Below are positions 1-11,274 of a stretch of DNA of 64,000 nt, piece after piece. The position numbers were made by a program, and so were the translations under genes. Location of the stretch: NCBI GenBank assembly GCA_021234535.1, contig CM037850.1:18347088-18411087 (forward strand). Reading direction: 5' to 3'. The notes under the pieces are model-generated. The model did no database searches and was not told the origin of the DNA. It was given only the letters and a program-made list of their open reading frames with translations. The stretch comes from Stichopus chloronotus (Eukaryota; Echinodermata; Holothuroidea; Aspidochirotida; Stichopodidae). How positions within the stretch are numbered: the first letter of the stretch is position 1; the number at the start of each line of letters is the position of its first letter.

Positions 1-1280
1 AAATACATACGGACATAGGCTGTATGGGAGCCAGTGCAGTGTGTATTTCGTTTGTTTTTACCGGCGCCACAACTGTTCCCCCCTGTAACTATAATACTGA
101 TCAACCGGTTTCATTGGTTGTCCATACGTAGGGGCTTTCAGATAGGGCGGGGGCTTTCAGATAGCCATAGATCCTTTACAGTATTAACATCAAATGACCC
201 ATGATGTTTCAGACATGCATTGGCCTTATGAAGCTTTAAACTCTATTTGGGATGTATTTCGCAAAACACAGCAAAGCGATTTAACAGCTGGAAGTGTATC
301 TCCTTTCTATACGTATTTATGAGCGACCGGGGTCTCGCGGAATTGAACTGAAAGGAATTTGTGGGATGTGATAATTCTTCCCTGATACCTCACCCCTTAG
401 AATAGGTGACACTAATCACAATGATGCTTCATTAAAGGACATCTTTCTTTTGATCTGCCAGCATAAACATCCTATTGAATATACTGTGTAGGTTGTAACA
501 ATAGCCTATACTAACATTCTGTGCCACGGTGACACTCGTGAGGTATAGCACTGTGTCATATTTGAAAGGAAGGGAGACTCTTGACGTCTACGGCACTTCC
601 ACAACCGTCCGTTAAGTCCCGTCGGATCGTGGGTAGTCGGTACGGCGTAGTCAGGTCCTTATGGACAAAAACCTTTATATTAGTACACGTCAGACGCCAT
701 TTTCACGTTGTTCAATGTATAATGATGTTGTTAAGGTATGATAAACAGTTTTTTTCACTTTGTAATTCCTTTAATTTCTCCAACTTAAATCTGTAAGCAC
801 ACTATTAGGCAATTGAATTTCACCTTCTGTTTTTGGCAGACGATGTAAAACCAAGTGCCGCCACTAGACTGCCATCTTTTTTTTCGCTTTGCTTATTTTA
901 TCCTTGGTGATGTTACCGAGAAATACATGCAAAACAAGAGGGAAAGAGTGATCTTAAATTAACCCTGGTACAGACCTGTAGTCAAGGGTGTGGAGGGGGG
1001 GGGGGGGGGGAGGGAAAACCACGTAAAATTCTTTTCGTCCTCTAGAATTTTTGGGATGAAAAAGGTCGTTGGCATTATGTCGCATGCGCTGGTTAGCCTA
1101 CGCCTGAGTTGGTTTTCTAGGAAGCTGCCATAGCTAAGGGCCTGTCTCGGTAATCTATTTACAGCCGGCAATCTTTTACCCAAGTAACTGAAGAATAAAT
1201 ATGCAGGATAATTACATTGACCTTCACTTAAATCGACACCAATTAAATTACGTTCGAAAATATTTCATATTTTCTTTCAG
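1..1280. other. Upstream/intron sequence of gene A, no exon recognised
   Basis: I see no coding exon here. The last 70 bases before 1281 resemble the intron before gene B exon 4 (shared ttcactta, attacgttcg and aaatattt blocks), so this is probably intron. It contains a run of 16 G at about 995-1010. Short open frames on both strands have no recognisable features. Confidence 0.5.
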
Positions 1281-1409
1281 TCTGCAAAGAAGCCAATAAA
1301 AACTGTGAAGTTATATGGGATCTGTATAAGAATTGCTGGAACTCTGAGCCTGGTGTACCAGCCCATGGAGGGGAAGGACTTCTTGGTAGATGGTATGACG
1401 CATGTGCTG
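1281..1409 (+). CDS. Gene A exon 4 equivalent
   Basis: This 129-nt exon is flanked by ctttcag and gtaagg, in phase 1 at both ends. It encodes VCKEANKNCEVIWDLYKNCW and ends GRWYDACAG. It covers the lobe-1 segment of the binding domain and is nearly the same as gene B exon 4. Confidence 0.85.
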
Positions 1410-4400
1410 GTAAGGAGTAACTCTTGGCTGGTTTAATTTTCAAAGTAAATTTAAGTTCAACAGTTGTCATTGGGTGTGACTCCCATATGACACAAATCAT
1501 CAACTTCGAACTCAGACAATAATTTCCTCTAGGACAATCTCCATCTGGCCTAAACTTAAAGGGAAATAGGGCGTTTGTTTCACAGATAGCAACCATATTT
1601 TTAAAACCAATGTTTGTGGACAAAGAATGATAGAGTATTCAAAATAAGGACACAGAGTAGCCTTCTTTTCAAAAAATAAGTTTCCCAGAGATAGAAATTC
1701 AGTTATTTGTTGCTCAACAAGAATTTGTTCACCCAAACTTTTCAAAATTCAAATGATGCATCTTCCGTTACTCATCGCATGCATATTTTTTTGAGGAAAA
1801 GAAGCTGCTGTAGATGTTTATTGATGAGACTGAATGGTTTAACAATGTTTAAAAGCTGTTTGCTTTGTATGCCATGTTGGTATATTCTATACGCCCTATT
1901 TCCCTTTAAACCTTGTCCTTTCCCCTGAAGGAATTCATCAGGATGAGTTGTTGGAGAGGAGGGAATTCCATCGATTTGTATGGACAATGTAGGGTGGATA
2001 ATATCCTGGGGAGGTTGTCCGAGGGAGAATCGTCCGGTAGGAATGAATTTTCCGGGTGGGAATTGAGGGGGACGGGGGGGGGTGGGGTGGGGGTTTTGGC
2101 TTCACCTCGTAGCATGACATAGGCCCGAATAATTCAGCGCATGACCCGAGACAAAGCTCACTGTCTACCATGTAATGTGATGATCGTGATAAACACTAAA
2201 TCGCACTGAATCTTATGTTTGTGACTGAAGTGGCTGCAGTGCCTTGGAACATATTTCACCATGGGTAAGGATAGACCAGTAGAGGGGAAGGGGGTCGACC
2301 ATCACTGAAAGATGTTATAATGTAGTTCTCAAAGCGAGGCACCTTTTTTGTTTACAACTTCACTATTTTATTATTATATTAAGAATTTAAGTGGCAACTC
2401 CATCACCACCACCATATATTTCTTCCTCATTTCGACATCCGTGCATAAAACACTCCTTCGTGTCATACCACCTTTTATGATCCCCCAAACGAAAGTGAGA
2501 AACATAAAACGACTTTTTGTTCGTTTCCGTAGGAGAGCAAAATAACCTAATGTTTGGTTTGGACTTGTTTAAATTTCTGCAGCCTGGATTCAAACAAGGG
2601 ATCGGTTGAACACGTTCAAATTCAGCACTCCATTTGTGCGCAGACAGGATGTGCTACTTGCTCTATACACGGCACCAACAAATGAAGTTTTTGATTGGCG
2701 GGACATGACAGGCCGTACCGTGGGATTCCTCGACGGATGGGCTATGGACGAGTCTTGCTTCATGCTTTACGATGAAATTCAGGTGCCGGAAGTTTTCGCC
2801 TATATTATCAGACCGATCGATTTCATTTTGTCACTTTCATGCAAACATTTAAAACAGTTTTTGAAATGTGTCAATAATGCAAACACCCCCCTCCCCTCCA
2901 GGGGTCCCACGTAGAAGTACGTTCGTGGTACATTTTTAGGGAACCGTCCCTCAATCGTCATGGTTGCAGCCAATAAGGTAGTACTCTATTCCTCAAAATT
3001 TGACAGTAAACCAGAGTGGTTCCGTGTTTTCTTGGTAATTCATAGCAGATGTACATAAACAGTGATGGTAGCGGGCCTAAAAAATGTGACTATTTACGAT
3101 TGTTTTATAACATACTGCGTTACAGTCTGTTACTGATTTTCAATTTCAATGACGTCACTTGCAAATCATTTCTGATTTTTGAACATTTACTACCAGAAAG
3201 AAAAAGCAAATATTGATGGTAAAATTTCCGATTCAAAGTTTAAAAAAAAAAATCAGATTCTCGAAGCCCTCCTTCTCCACAATGCATTTATCCTCATCCC
3301 CATTCTCCTCCTGTCCTCTCTGACAGATCAATTATGTCGATTCCTATATTTTTTTTTTTTTTATTTCCAGGGATTTAACAAGTCAAATGTACGCCATTTC
3401 GCCACAGTGGAGGAATTCAGTTCAGCTATTAGACAAAACGAGGTATGACAGACCCATGTCTGATATCTCTTCACAATTGTTTTGGTCTCCAGGCATGTGT
3501 AATTTTGGGGCGTTTTTATCTTTTTATCCCCCTCTGAAATGTTGCTTTTTTGCGTGAGCCTCGCACGTCCTTCATTACTCAGGCGGAGCGAGTATCTGGC
3601 GTAGATGCCCGACAAATCGCTGCGAGGAGGTCTGTCACCTGATACCCGGAGCCCGCCAATCGTCTCGATGCAATAACGTGCTACTTGCGATCAACTGGAA
3701 AATGGGAATTCCAGTGACTTCCTTACAGGAAACTGTCCGTAGTACCCCGTAAGGCACTGAGTGCTGTTCGCACGTGTGTTCTTATGTGCGTGGGTGGTAT
3801 GAGTGAAAGATGAACTAACGTTATAAGTGCTATCTATCTTCAATTTATTTAAAACGTTATGATATTATGCATCGAAGCGATTACCCCAGCAAACAAGAAC
3901 GATTGGGCCCAGATTGGACTTTAGTTACTAAGCTTTAGCTTGATTGGGTTTGGGCTGAGGTTGATATAACCTTGGGTTCCAACTCGGTCTCAACTGGGCT
4001 CGTGAGCGAGGTTAGAGAGATGCTGTACACTAGTCTGGACCAAACTGGACCTATCTGGATAAACTAGGCTAAGAGAGCAATGTCCCATTTGGGACATCTG
4101 GAAATAAAGTAACAAGACAGATCGGGCTCCAATCGGTAGCTTAATTTGACCCCAATTGGGGCCAAATGTGGTGTGTTGGCGGGGATGATGCTCTCATGTT
4201 ATTAATGTCAGTTTTCACTTCCAGATCGACTGCGGATTTATGTTGCTGGAGGAACCATTGCAAAGTCAGCTTAAAGTATTGACACCGGGTGGACTAGAGC
4301 CCAAATGTTGGGTAGCGCCTAACTCTGTAATGACAAGAAAGGACAGTCGTTTGACCCTCTGGTGGAACGATGCATTCGACAAAATCAGAGCTAATGGGAA

Positions 4401-6451
4401 GTATCGGGAAGTTTGTAAAGACTTGACTGAAGTTCACGGTGAGTACTTTGGGACAAAATTAAAAAAAAAGATAATTTGCGACAAGCGGGGGGGGGGGGGG
4501 GGGGCTGGTGTGGGGCATTGAAGGAGAGGGAGAATGAAGAAACAACCAATAAAATATAAAGAACAAAGAATGGACAGATGGTAAAAAAAGAAGAAAAAAG
4601 AAACGAACAACTATCAGACGGTGATGAAGTAATGGGTTTAAAGTTACTTTCTTATTCCATGCAAATTATTACATACGTGTATCGATTAATTTTAGACAAT
4701 AATGATTTATTATCACGTGTTCCGTATCGCAAATAGCTCTCTTTCTGTCAATGAGTTGATTTGTTTATTTCCACGATTCAGCAGAAATTATTAAATTTTG
4801 TGACCGACTCAACTTGGGGGATCTTGTCTTGAAAAACAATTGACATGCATCTGGAAAAAGAGCTAGATTCAAGTTTGATGAAATTGAAAAGAAAATGGGA
4901 TGATGTAGATTGTTCCACAGTGCCAGCAATTCTTTTGTTAGGCCTTTACATCTTATCTCTTAATTACTTAATAACTAGGTTTCACATTGATAAGTGATAT
5001 CGATATCGTCAAGGAAATCAATACGTGCTTTTAAAATGAAACCCTCAGGACATATACAATTTTCCATTTTCCTTGAAAAGGTTAACTAAACCGAGAAAAA
5101 AATCACGCACATCAGGTCAGTCCCTCCCTGGACGTCACAAATATGCATATTCGGCCTGTTTATTCATGTTGCAATTTCAAAAGATAATCGTGTTTGTAAA
5201 ATGGTCGCTGTTTGGTAGATCTTCATGAAAACTGATTATTTTCAACAGTTTTAATGCTTAATTTGGCATACACCAAAATTGTGTTTTTCATGTCACATGT
5301 TCTCCAGTCTGAAATTACATGACAATATATTTCAGACGTTAAAAAACCAGTCCTAGTCACCCACTTTCGATCTTTATATTCTGTTCCATTGCTGAGATTT
5401 CACTTAAAATGTAACAGTCAGTTGCACAATACTTTGTTACGTCCTTCTTGTACAACTCATATTACCTGCTTTTGTTTCCTTTTGAAATCTTTTTAAAATG
5501 TTTATATAACCTTGAAAAGTTTACTGTTTTTTGTTGTAAATCATGTTGTGTGGAGAAAACTTGCATAGTCAAGTCGTCCCATTACAGTAAGACGGTGTCA
5601 CATTTTGTGACAAGGAGAAAAAAGGAAAGAAAAAATAAAAGAAAAGCATAGAAATTATTTTGATACCACAAAAATGACATCACAAGTTATTCTCCAAGTT
5701 ACTATTTTAATTTGAGGAAAATTAAACTCAGCATTTACCGTTTCGGCTTAGAAATTTCTTGTGGAGATTTGAGTTGGACTATTTGAATTCATTTTGTAAG
5801 TTTTGTGGCATATATTCTTGAAATCTCTGACTCTAACTAGGTACCTTTGAAGCTGTGATGGTATCGAACTAAAACAAATGAATCTTCCCGACATTACCTG
5901 CACAGAGACAATAAAAAAGAAATTTGAGATTTTATGACTTGGTAAACAACAAAAGAAAAAAAATGTGCTTTTAATCTGGGATCGTGGATTCCGAACTTTC
6001 CCGTAGTTAAAGTCATCTTTGGCTAAGGGATGGGGTGGGAACATTTAACAATTGGTCAATGGAACGACGCTATTTGTAACAGTCTTGGTGTTAGTTGCAC
6101 TTGATTATGTTACAGCTGCCGCATTATTCAGCGGAGACTGCGGGCGTGAGTGCATCCTTCCTGAAGGGACTAAGACGCAATGGCACCATTTATAACTAAC
6201 AAAGAATCACCTAGCCGAGTCCCATGAGCGCGTACCAGAAACTTTTCGACCAAAAACACCCCTTAGATTGAGGGGATATCACGTCCCCAGAAAATGCTCA
6301 AATGTGACGGAAAAAAATAAAAAGAGGGAAAACAAAGCAGGAACCATTTTTTTTATCGTAGCATGAATAGATAAAACAAGAACATTTTCATTTGGAATTT
6401 GAATTTAAACCCACAGGGCATTCGGCAGGCGAAGTTTGCCTGGATGACTGA
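1281..6451 (+). CDS. Gene A: membrane-anchored SBP_bac_3-like amino-acid-binding protein (5' end not in window)
   Basis: Five exons can be joined in phase: 1281-1409, 2583-2782, 3371-3442, 4225-4438 and 6417-6451 (TGA). They match exons 4-8 of genes B and C, with the same lengths for the first four. The product is the C-terminal two thirds of a type-II periplasmic-binding-protein fold. Exon 4 ends in GRWYDACAG, like the bacterial 'kyDaiisg' strand. Exon 5 carries TRDRLNTFKFSTPF, where the second Arg, six residues before Phe, matches the ligand-carboxylate-binding Arg of HisJ-type proteins and glutamate receptors. Exon 7 starts IDCGF and ends with the family C-terminal helix (WWNDAFDKIRANGKYREV). 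Extra Cys residues fit an extracellular setting. No exon matching the membrane anchor or exons 2-3 was found in 1-1280, although these lie only 271-361 bp from exon 4 in B and C. The copy may be cut by the window edge, have a longer intron, or have lost its 5' end. Binding of an amino acid is inferred, not shown. Confidence 0.8.
2583..2782 (+). CDS. Gene A exon 5 (ligand-arginine exon)
   Basis: This 200-nt exon lies between ttctgcag and gtgccg. It encodes AWIQTRDRLNTFKFSTPF and continues through FDWRDMTGRTVGFLDG to YDEIQ. It holds the conserved Arg before the F(S)xPF motif and the crossover into lobe 2 (VGFLDG). It ends in phase 0. Confidence 0.85.
3371..3442 (+). CDS. Gene A exon 6
   Basis: This 72-nt phase-0 exon (24 codons) lies between tttccag and gtatga. 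It encodes GFNKSNVRHFATVEEF and ends AIRQNE. It matches the lobe-2 segment that precedes the DCGF strand in this family. Confidence 0.8.
3600..3760. repeat. Dispersed repeat, copy 1
   Basis: This segment shares ordered blocks with about 9740-9860: cacctgatac, ggagcccgcc, cgtgctac, ggaattccagtgacttcc and agtaccccgt. It lies in gene A intron 6. It is probably one copy of a short interspersed element. No polymerase III promoter boxes were recognised. Confidence 0.5.
4225..4438 (+). CDS. Gene A exon 7 (C-terminal lobe)
   Basis: This 214-nt exon lies between cttccag and gtgagt. It starts IDCGFMLLEEP and includes VLTPGGLEPKCW, SVMTRKDSRLTLWW and the terminal helix DAFDKIRANGKYREVCKDL. It ends in phase 1. 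The following intron is long (4439-6416) and contains an insertion described separately. Confidence 0.85.
4820..5880. repeat. Insertion in the last intron of gene A, part repeated at 36.9-37.4 kb
   Basis: The last introns of A and B align up to about 4820 (B about 19850) and resume at about 5880 (B about 19880), so about 1 kb is extra in A. A stretch at about 4830-5320 in this extra segment resembles about 36940-37410 downstream of gene C. Shared blocks include ttgttaggcct, cacattgataagtgatatc and gtcacatgt. This fits a dispersed, possibly non-autonomous mobile element. No ends or target-site duplications were established. Confidence 0.45.
6417..6451 (+). CDS. Gene A terminal exon (CLDD tail)
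   Basis: After acceptor acccacag the exon completes a glycine codon and encodes HSAGEVCLDD, then TGA. Genes B and C have matching small last exons ending CLDD and CLDS, which supports this assignment despite its size. A possible polyadenylation signal AATAAA lies at 6688-6693. Confidence 0.7.
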
Positions 6452-6687
6452 ACATGGAATACACTCCCTAAGCGATCAAGAAACGCCATCTGGAAAAGCT
6501 GCCTCTTCCATGATGAAGTTTTAACTTTTGATCGGCAGCACCTGACTTGGGATCATTCTTACATTTTGTACAAAATGCAAATTGATACAATCATAATTAC
6601 CATGCATGTATTTAACCATTCAAGATTAATTCAACAAAATAGTAATGGAAATAGGCCTACGTTTTTGGTATCCGCAAGTATGTTGCT

Positions 6688-6693
6688 AATAAA
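6688..6693 (+). terminator. Possible polyadenylation signal of gene A
   Basis: The canonical hexamer AATAAA lies 237 bases after the gene A stop codon. No GT-rich downstream element was checked rigorously, so this is only a candidate. Confidence 0.35.
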
Positions 6694-8639
6694 GATTATG
6701 GTGTTTTTTTGTGTGTGTCTCTTTGTTGTAATTTTCTATATATACACATCTTTGTCCGTCAGTGTCTTATTTATACTCGCTTCAGCGACAACGTATAACT
6801 GTTATGAATACGTTTTAGCAGCAAACGTGAGAATATCTAACATGTTCGGATTCCCATTATCTCTTGTGTGTTACATAACAGAAATTTCGATTTTCTCTGA
6901 CTTGAGATTCCAGACAAAACTAAGCAGGAAGAAAAGAAAATCCTCATTCAGTTTGGGAGCATCACAAACGAAACAGCTAATTGACATACTTCAATTAATT
7001 ATAACCGTTTTTCGCTGGTGGTCTTCTTGTCAGCGATGGAACGATGCATTGAAGATCAAAGCTGGTGGAGTATGGTGATCCAACTATGAGTAATGTACAA
7101 TGATGCAAGTAGGCAGAGAGTGAATTAATTTCATTTTCTCATTTTTTTTTTCACGGTATCAAGGTACCCCATCTTTTCCATTATTTAGGCAGCAGTCACT
7201 GACTAACATGGAGCTATTACAGCGCCATGCCGACAGTTTGAAAGAGTCACCAATCTATTATGGACCTATAGTGAACAGTGTACGGAATGTAACATATTTT
7301 TCCATCTCTATATTGACGTAAGCTTGCTTCCTCAAAGTGTAATGGAATTCTGTTGTAATAAGAAAAGATGGCGTCTTTCAACTCTAATAAACAAAAACAT
7401 CGAAAGTAAATGTGAATTAAAGAACCAAATATGCCAATAAAAATCAAAGAAACAAATATGCAAATTAACCAGTAAATGTATCAAACGAAAGTTTGTTGTG
7501 AAGAAAACCAAAATAAAGTAATTTATTTGAAGAAACTTTTATTCTAAACGTATGGCGAAAATAATATCATCTGGAATCTTATTAGTTGTCTGCAGTTACA
7601 TTTTGTATACGGATGGCTAGAAAATAAATACAATTGTGCACGAATAAAAAAAATCATGCAATATATTCAACTTTTCTCATTTTGTTAAAGTGTGTCAACG
7701 GTGTGATGAATTCTTCATCTAATGTGTGTGTGTGTGTGCTTGGTTTTGAACGTCAGTGCCTGGCAGTATTTCACTCGTGTGACATCACATGAAACCTGGG
7801 CTCCTTCAAAATCTCAGTTTAGGGCGATCCAGGCAATACAAAACTATAGATTGAAGTGCTACTAGGCGCAAAGGCGTAGATATCATAAGAGGGATGAGGT
7901 ATCATACCCCCAACGTATGACTGTTGACAAACGAGGGATCCATTCGGCAAATTTCTAAACTTTCAATAATACTTGAGTTGTCTAAGGTTGTCTGTCCAAC
8001 AAAATACCGACATGGCCATTTCTGTTTGCTTAAATTGCCGAGAATGAGATTTCTCGGGCGATTTCTTGCCATGTTGGGGTATTTTTTTCAAATATGCTCT
8101 GCTAGGCTCCGTTTTTCAGCTGATGATGGAGCTCTGCCACAGTACATATGTCATCCCACAATTATCCCATCGTTCAAAAACCTGGGTGCAAAACTGCAGT
8201 GTAACGCTGTAATTTTCTTTTAAACATCCCCGATGTTTGTTTTTTGAGACCGCCTCATTTATTTGCCACCTCCTAGCACAAAACTAGCTACTTTGTACCC
8301 CTGCATGAAAGTACTATCTTTAAATTTCTGTTCGGATGAAAATATAGGTCCCTCTCTTGGCAAGCAACATAATTCACCATTATATGTTCTTGCTCATCTA
8401 TAAACTACACTCTTTCCACAGAAAGAGTCCACACCATTGGTAGTGAAAGAGTAAGTTTCCAAACCTGCCTTCTAAAAAATAAAGAATCCTTTAACCGGGG
8501 AAGGCCAGAGAGACTGGGAAGAGCCATTTCCTGCAATCTTCTGAGAGGCATGTATATCAGAAACGAGTCACGGTTTGGATGAAATTAGGAAATGGACCGG
8601 CATTTGTTTTTTCTTTGAGGTGACAGAGAGGACAGAATT

Positions 8640-9480
8640 TAGGGAATATGGGTTGTTTAGCTCTCTGGATGGATATATATATATGTAATTATATATATGT
8701 AATTATATATAGTTGTACCTGGAGAGCTCTCTCGATAACCTTGACCAGCTCGTTTATTACTACTATATCTCTTCTGGGTAAACAAGAAAGGTTGTTAGGC
8801 TGTACAAACAAACATTCATTTGTAAGTAGTAAGATTGCAGGTAAGCACTGTGTGTTATGATTCGGTGAAAGTCGCTGCTAGGCCTAGTCGTAAAATCAAG
8901 ACCCATGATCGACACTCAGTGGTGTTTTTATCTCATCCCTATAGATTGTAATGCTTGTTATGATATAATGTACTTCCTTGATGGTAAGAGTACATTATGG
9001 CTCCCTCAGTTGTCATGGCAACGCAGTTGTCGTGGTAACATTGTAAGTGGTTATTTTTTTTTATGCATGGGAGATGGTTGTGGTGCTTTAGCTGGCCCGG
9101 AACAACTCTTCACGTAAAAGCCAAAAAAAAAGAGAGAAAAATGTGTACGTGTATGTACATAAGTCTGTGTGTGTGTGTGTGTGAAAAAAATTCAGTTTCA
9201 AAAGGTTTGCGTCCCTGAAAAGTGACAGCAGTATCGATGAAGGTCGAAGTTGGTAAATAGGTGTCCTATGTCGTGTGATTTTGTGTCTCCTATATGTCAT
9301 AAAGTGACGTCATGTGTTACCACGTCAAAGATCTTATCTGCAAAATGTTATCAAAAGTGTTGTCACTCTCCTAGACGGATAAAGTTCAATTTTTTCTTTT
9401 GGATGCAGCGTGACTTAGTATTTCAAGCTTTGCAACCATATTTTGCACGCTTTGGTACTTACTGCTAAATCAAATATAAA
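8640..9480. repeat. Intergenic block duplicated upstream of gene C (copy 1)
   Basis: Ordered similarity to about 23540-24230 includes gtacctggaga, tcggtaacct or tcgataacct, aggttgtt, gtggtaacatt, a GTGTGTG tract and aaaaggttgc or aaaggtttgc. Both copies lie 3.5-4.6 kb upstream of a binding-protein gene, so the block probably belonged to the unit duplicated when the array formed. Confidence 0.5.
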
Positions 9481-9739
9481 ACTCAGCGTGCTATGAGGAG
9501 TACATAAAACACCGGAGTTGCTATTCCGAATAGCAACTCACTGATAAAACACTCCTCCGATGATCGGTACTAAAAGACCCTTAAACCCGGAGACATCATA
9601 ATAGAGTACTATATACTATTTTTAATGACTGGGTCGTTAAATATTGCCAGCGCACAAGCAGAGATAAAAATGAAGAGCGATAGTGCGTTGCCGTCTTGTG
9701 CATCCTTGACGTTTGCAATTATGCTGGCGTCGTGTGAAT

Positions 9740-9860
9740 GTCTCTCACCTGATACCTGGAGCCCGCCCTCACTCCTAGCAATCACGTGCTACAGGCGCTC
9801 ACCGGCAGAAGGGGAATTCCAGTGACTTCCTGGGGGATGCCTTTAGTACCCCGTGTGATA
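9740..9860. repeat. Dispersed repeat, copy 2
   Basis: The same ordered blocks as the copy at 3600-3760 occur in the same orientation: cacctgatacctggagcccg, cacgtgctac, ggaattccagtgacttcc and agtaccccgt. It lies in intergenic DNA. Confidence 0.5.
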
Positions 9861-9949
9861 TTAAATGTGAGAATGTTCCGTAAATATGTGTGTGTGCCTA
9901 TGCGACACCTTGGATTGCAAACACGGTATCTAAAGAAAGGATAGTTATA

Positions 9950-11010
9950 CTTGACCTTCAAATTTGGCGTGAAGGTAGCTCATAACAAGTAGATTATCCA
10001 CATTGTTTTCAAAAGTCATTTGAGGTCACCGGAACTCAAAGTATGAAAAACTATTAACGAAGATATCTCAACAACTGAATGTTGCTGGAACTTCAGACTG
10101 TTCAAATCGGTACCTCTTGATGAGTAGATGACCTCTGATATTTTTATGGAGATGAATGGTCACATAAGGTCACTAGAGGTCATCGTTTGAAAACCTTGTA
10201 AACATGGTATATCAATAAGGGAATGTTGCTGGAACTTCAGACTTGAAGCGTTGTTTTTCCTTCGTTAGTAGACGATCTACATTGTTTTTCATGGAAGCCA
10301 AAGGTTTTCCATTTTAGGTCACCATAGCGATTAAGTATGAAAATTCTTCTAATTATGATAACTCAGCTTCTGGACGTTGCTTGAATTTAAAAGTTGTGTG
10401 TGGGTAGTCCATTGGAAGTAAATCCTAACTATAGTTTTTCATAGAGGTCAAAGGTAATTTGGGGTCACTGGAGGTTAAAGTATAAAAACCTACTAAGGAT
10501 AGTACTGATCATTGCTGGAACTACAAACTGTTAGCATTCATATTTTCTTGATGGGTGACTTTTAATGGGGTTATTTTTAGGTCAAAGGTCACGTGAGTTC
10601 AGTAGAGGTCATAGTTTGAAAATCTTGTAAACATGGTGTCTAAAGATGTAAAAGTTGTTGGAACTTGATGTGTAGATTGTCCATTGTTCGTAAAAGATAA
10701 CTACTGTTTTTAATGAAGACCACGGTCATTTGAGGTCACCATATATTGGTAAAGTATCTAATAGTTTCTATTAAGATATCTCAGCAACTTGATGTTACTA
10801 GCACTTTAAATTTAGTGTGTAGGTGTGTAGTACGTAGTTGCTCAAGTAGGTCAAAGATCATTTGAGGTCACCAGAAGCTAAAGTATGAAAACCTATTAAG
10901 GAACATATTTCAGCTGCTGAGTGTTACTGGATCGTTAAACTGTGAACATAAATAGCTCTTGGGGAGCCGAGGATCTTTCTTACTTTTTATGGAGGTCAGA
11001 GGTCAGGTCA
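9950..11010. repeat. Degenerate tandem repeat, about seven units of ~145 bp
   Basis: Recurring ordered blocks are 'gaggtcac(c)', 'aaagtatgaaaa', 'gatatctcaacaact', 'gttgctggaactt', 'gatgagtaga' and 'aaggtca'. GGTCAC-type blocks appear near 10025, 10170, 10312, 10460, 10600, 10732 and 10863, so the spacing is about 130-150 bp. Units are strongly diverged. Repeats of this style are familiar to me from marine invertebrate genomes (recollection, not checked). Confidence 0.65.
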
Positions 11011-11267
11011 GGAGAGTATCCAGGAGTGGCCTTCCACTGTTTGAATACCTCCTGATGAGTGTACCATTAGCATCGAATGAATTTATAGATACTCATGTTT
11101 GAGCCATGTTTAGGAATTTAGGATCCAGGAGTTTGATCCAGGTAACTGGTGATGCCATCTTTTCATATTGAGATCAATATAGTTTTCCTCAACAAAATGA
11201 AGACGGCAATTCCCGGTAGCTATTTCTTTCCTATGCTTTCGGATTTTTTATTTCCAGGTAGGTCGGC

Positions 11268-11274
11268 TATATAA
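11268..11274 (+). promoter_or_regulatory. TATA-like motif upstream of gene B
   Basis: The motif tatataag sits in a locally GC-richer setting about 2 kb before the gene B start codon. If used, it would place a transcription start near 11300 with an intron in the 5' UTR. No other core promoter element was identified. Confidence 0.2.

Noticed and set aside
1243..1623. 126-codon open frame on the minus strand
   Set aside because: It is antisense to the well-supported exon 4 of gene A.
6566..7078. 170-codon hydrophobic open frame (+)
   Set aside because: It lies in the probable 3' UTR of gene A, is AT-rich and low-complexity, has no recognisable domain, and spans the candidate polyadenylation signal.
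7700..7740. CRISPR-like or satellite array from GT repeats
   Set aside because: Plain TG microsatellite. No repeat-spacer structure anywhere in the window.
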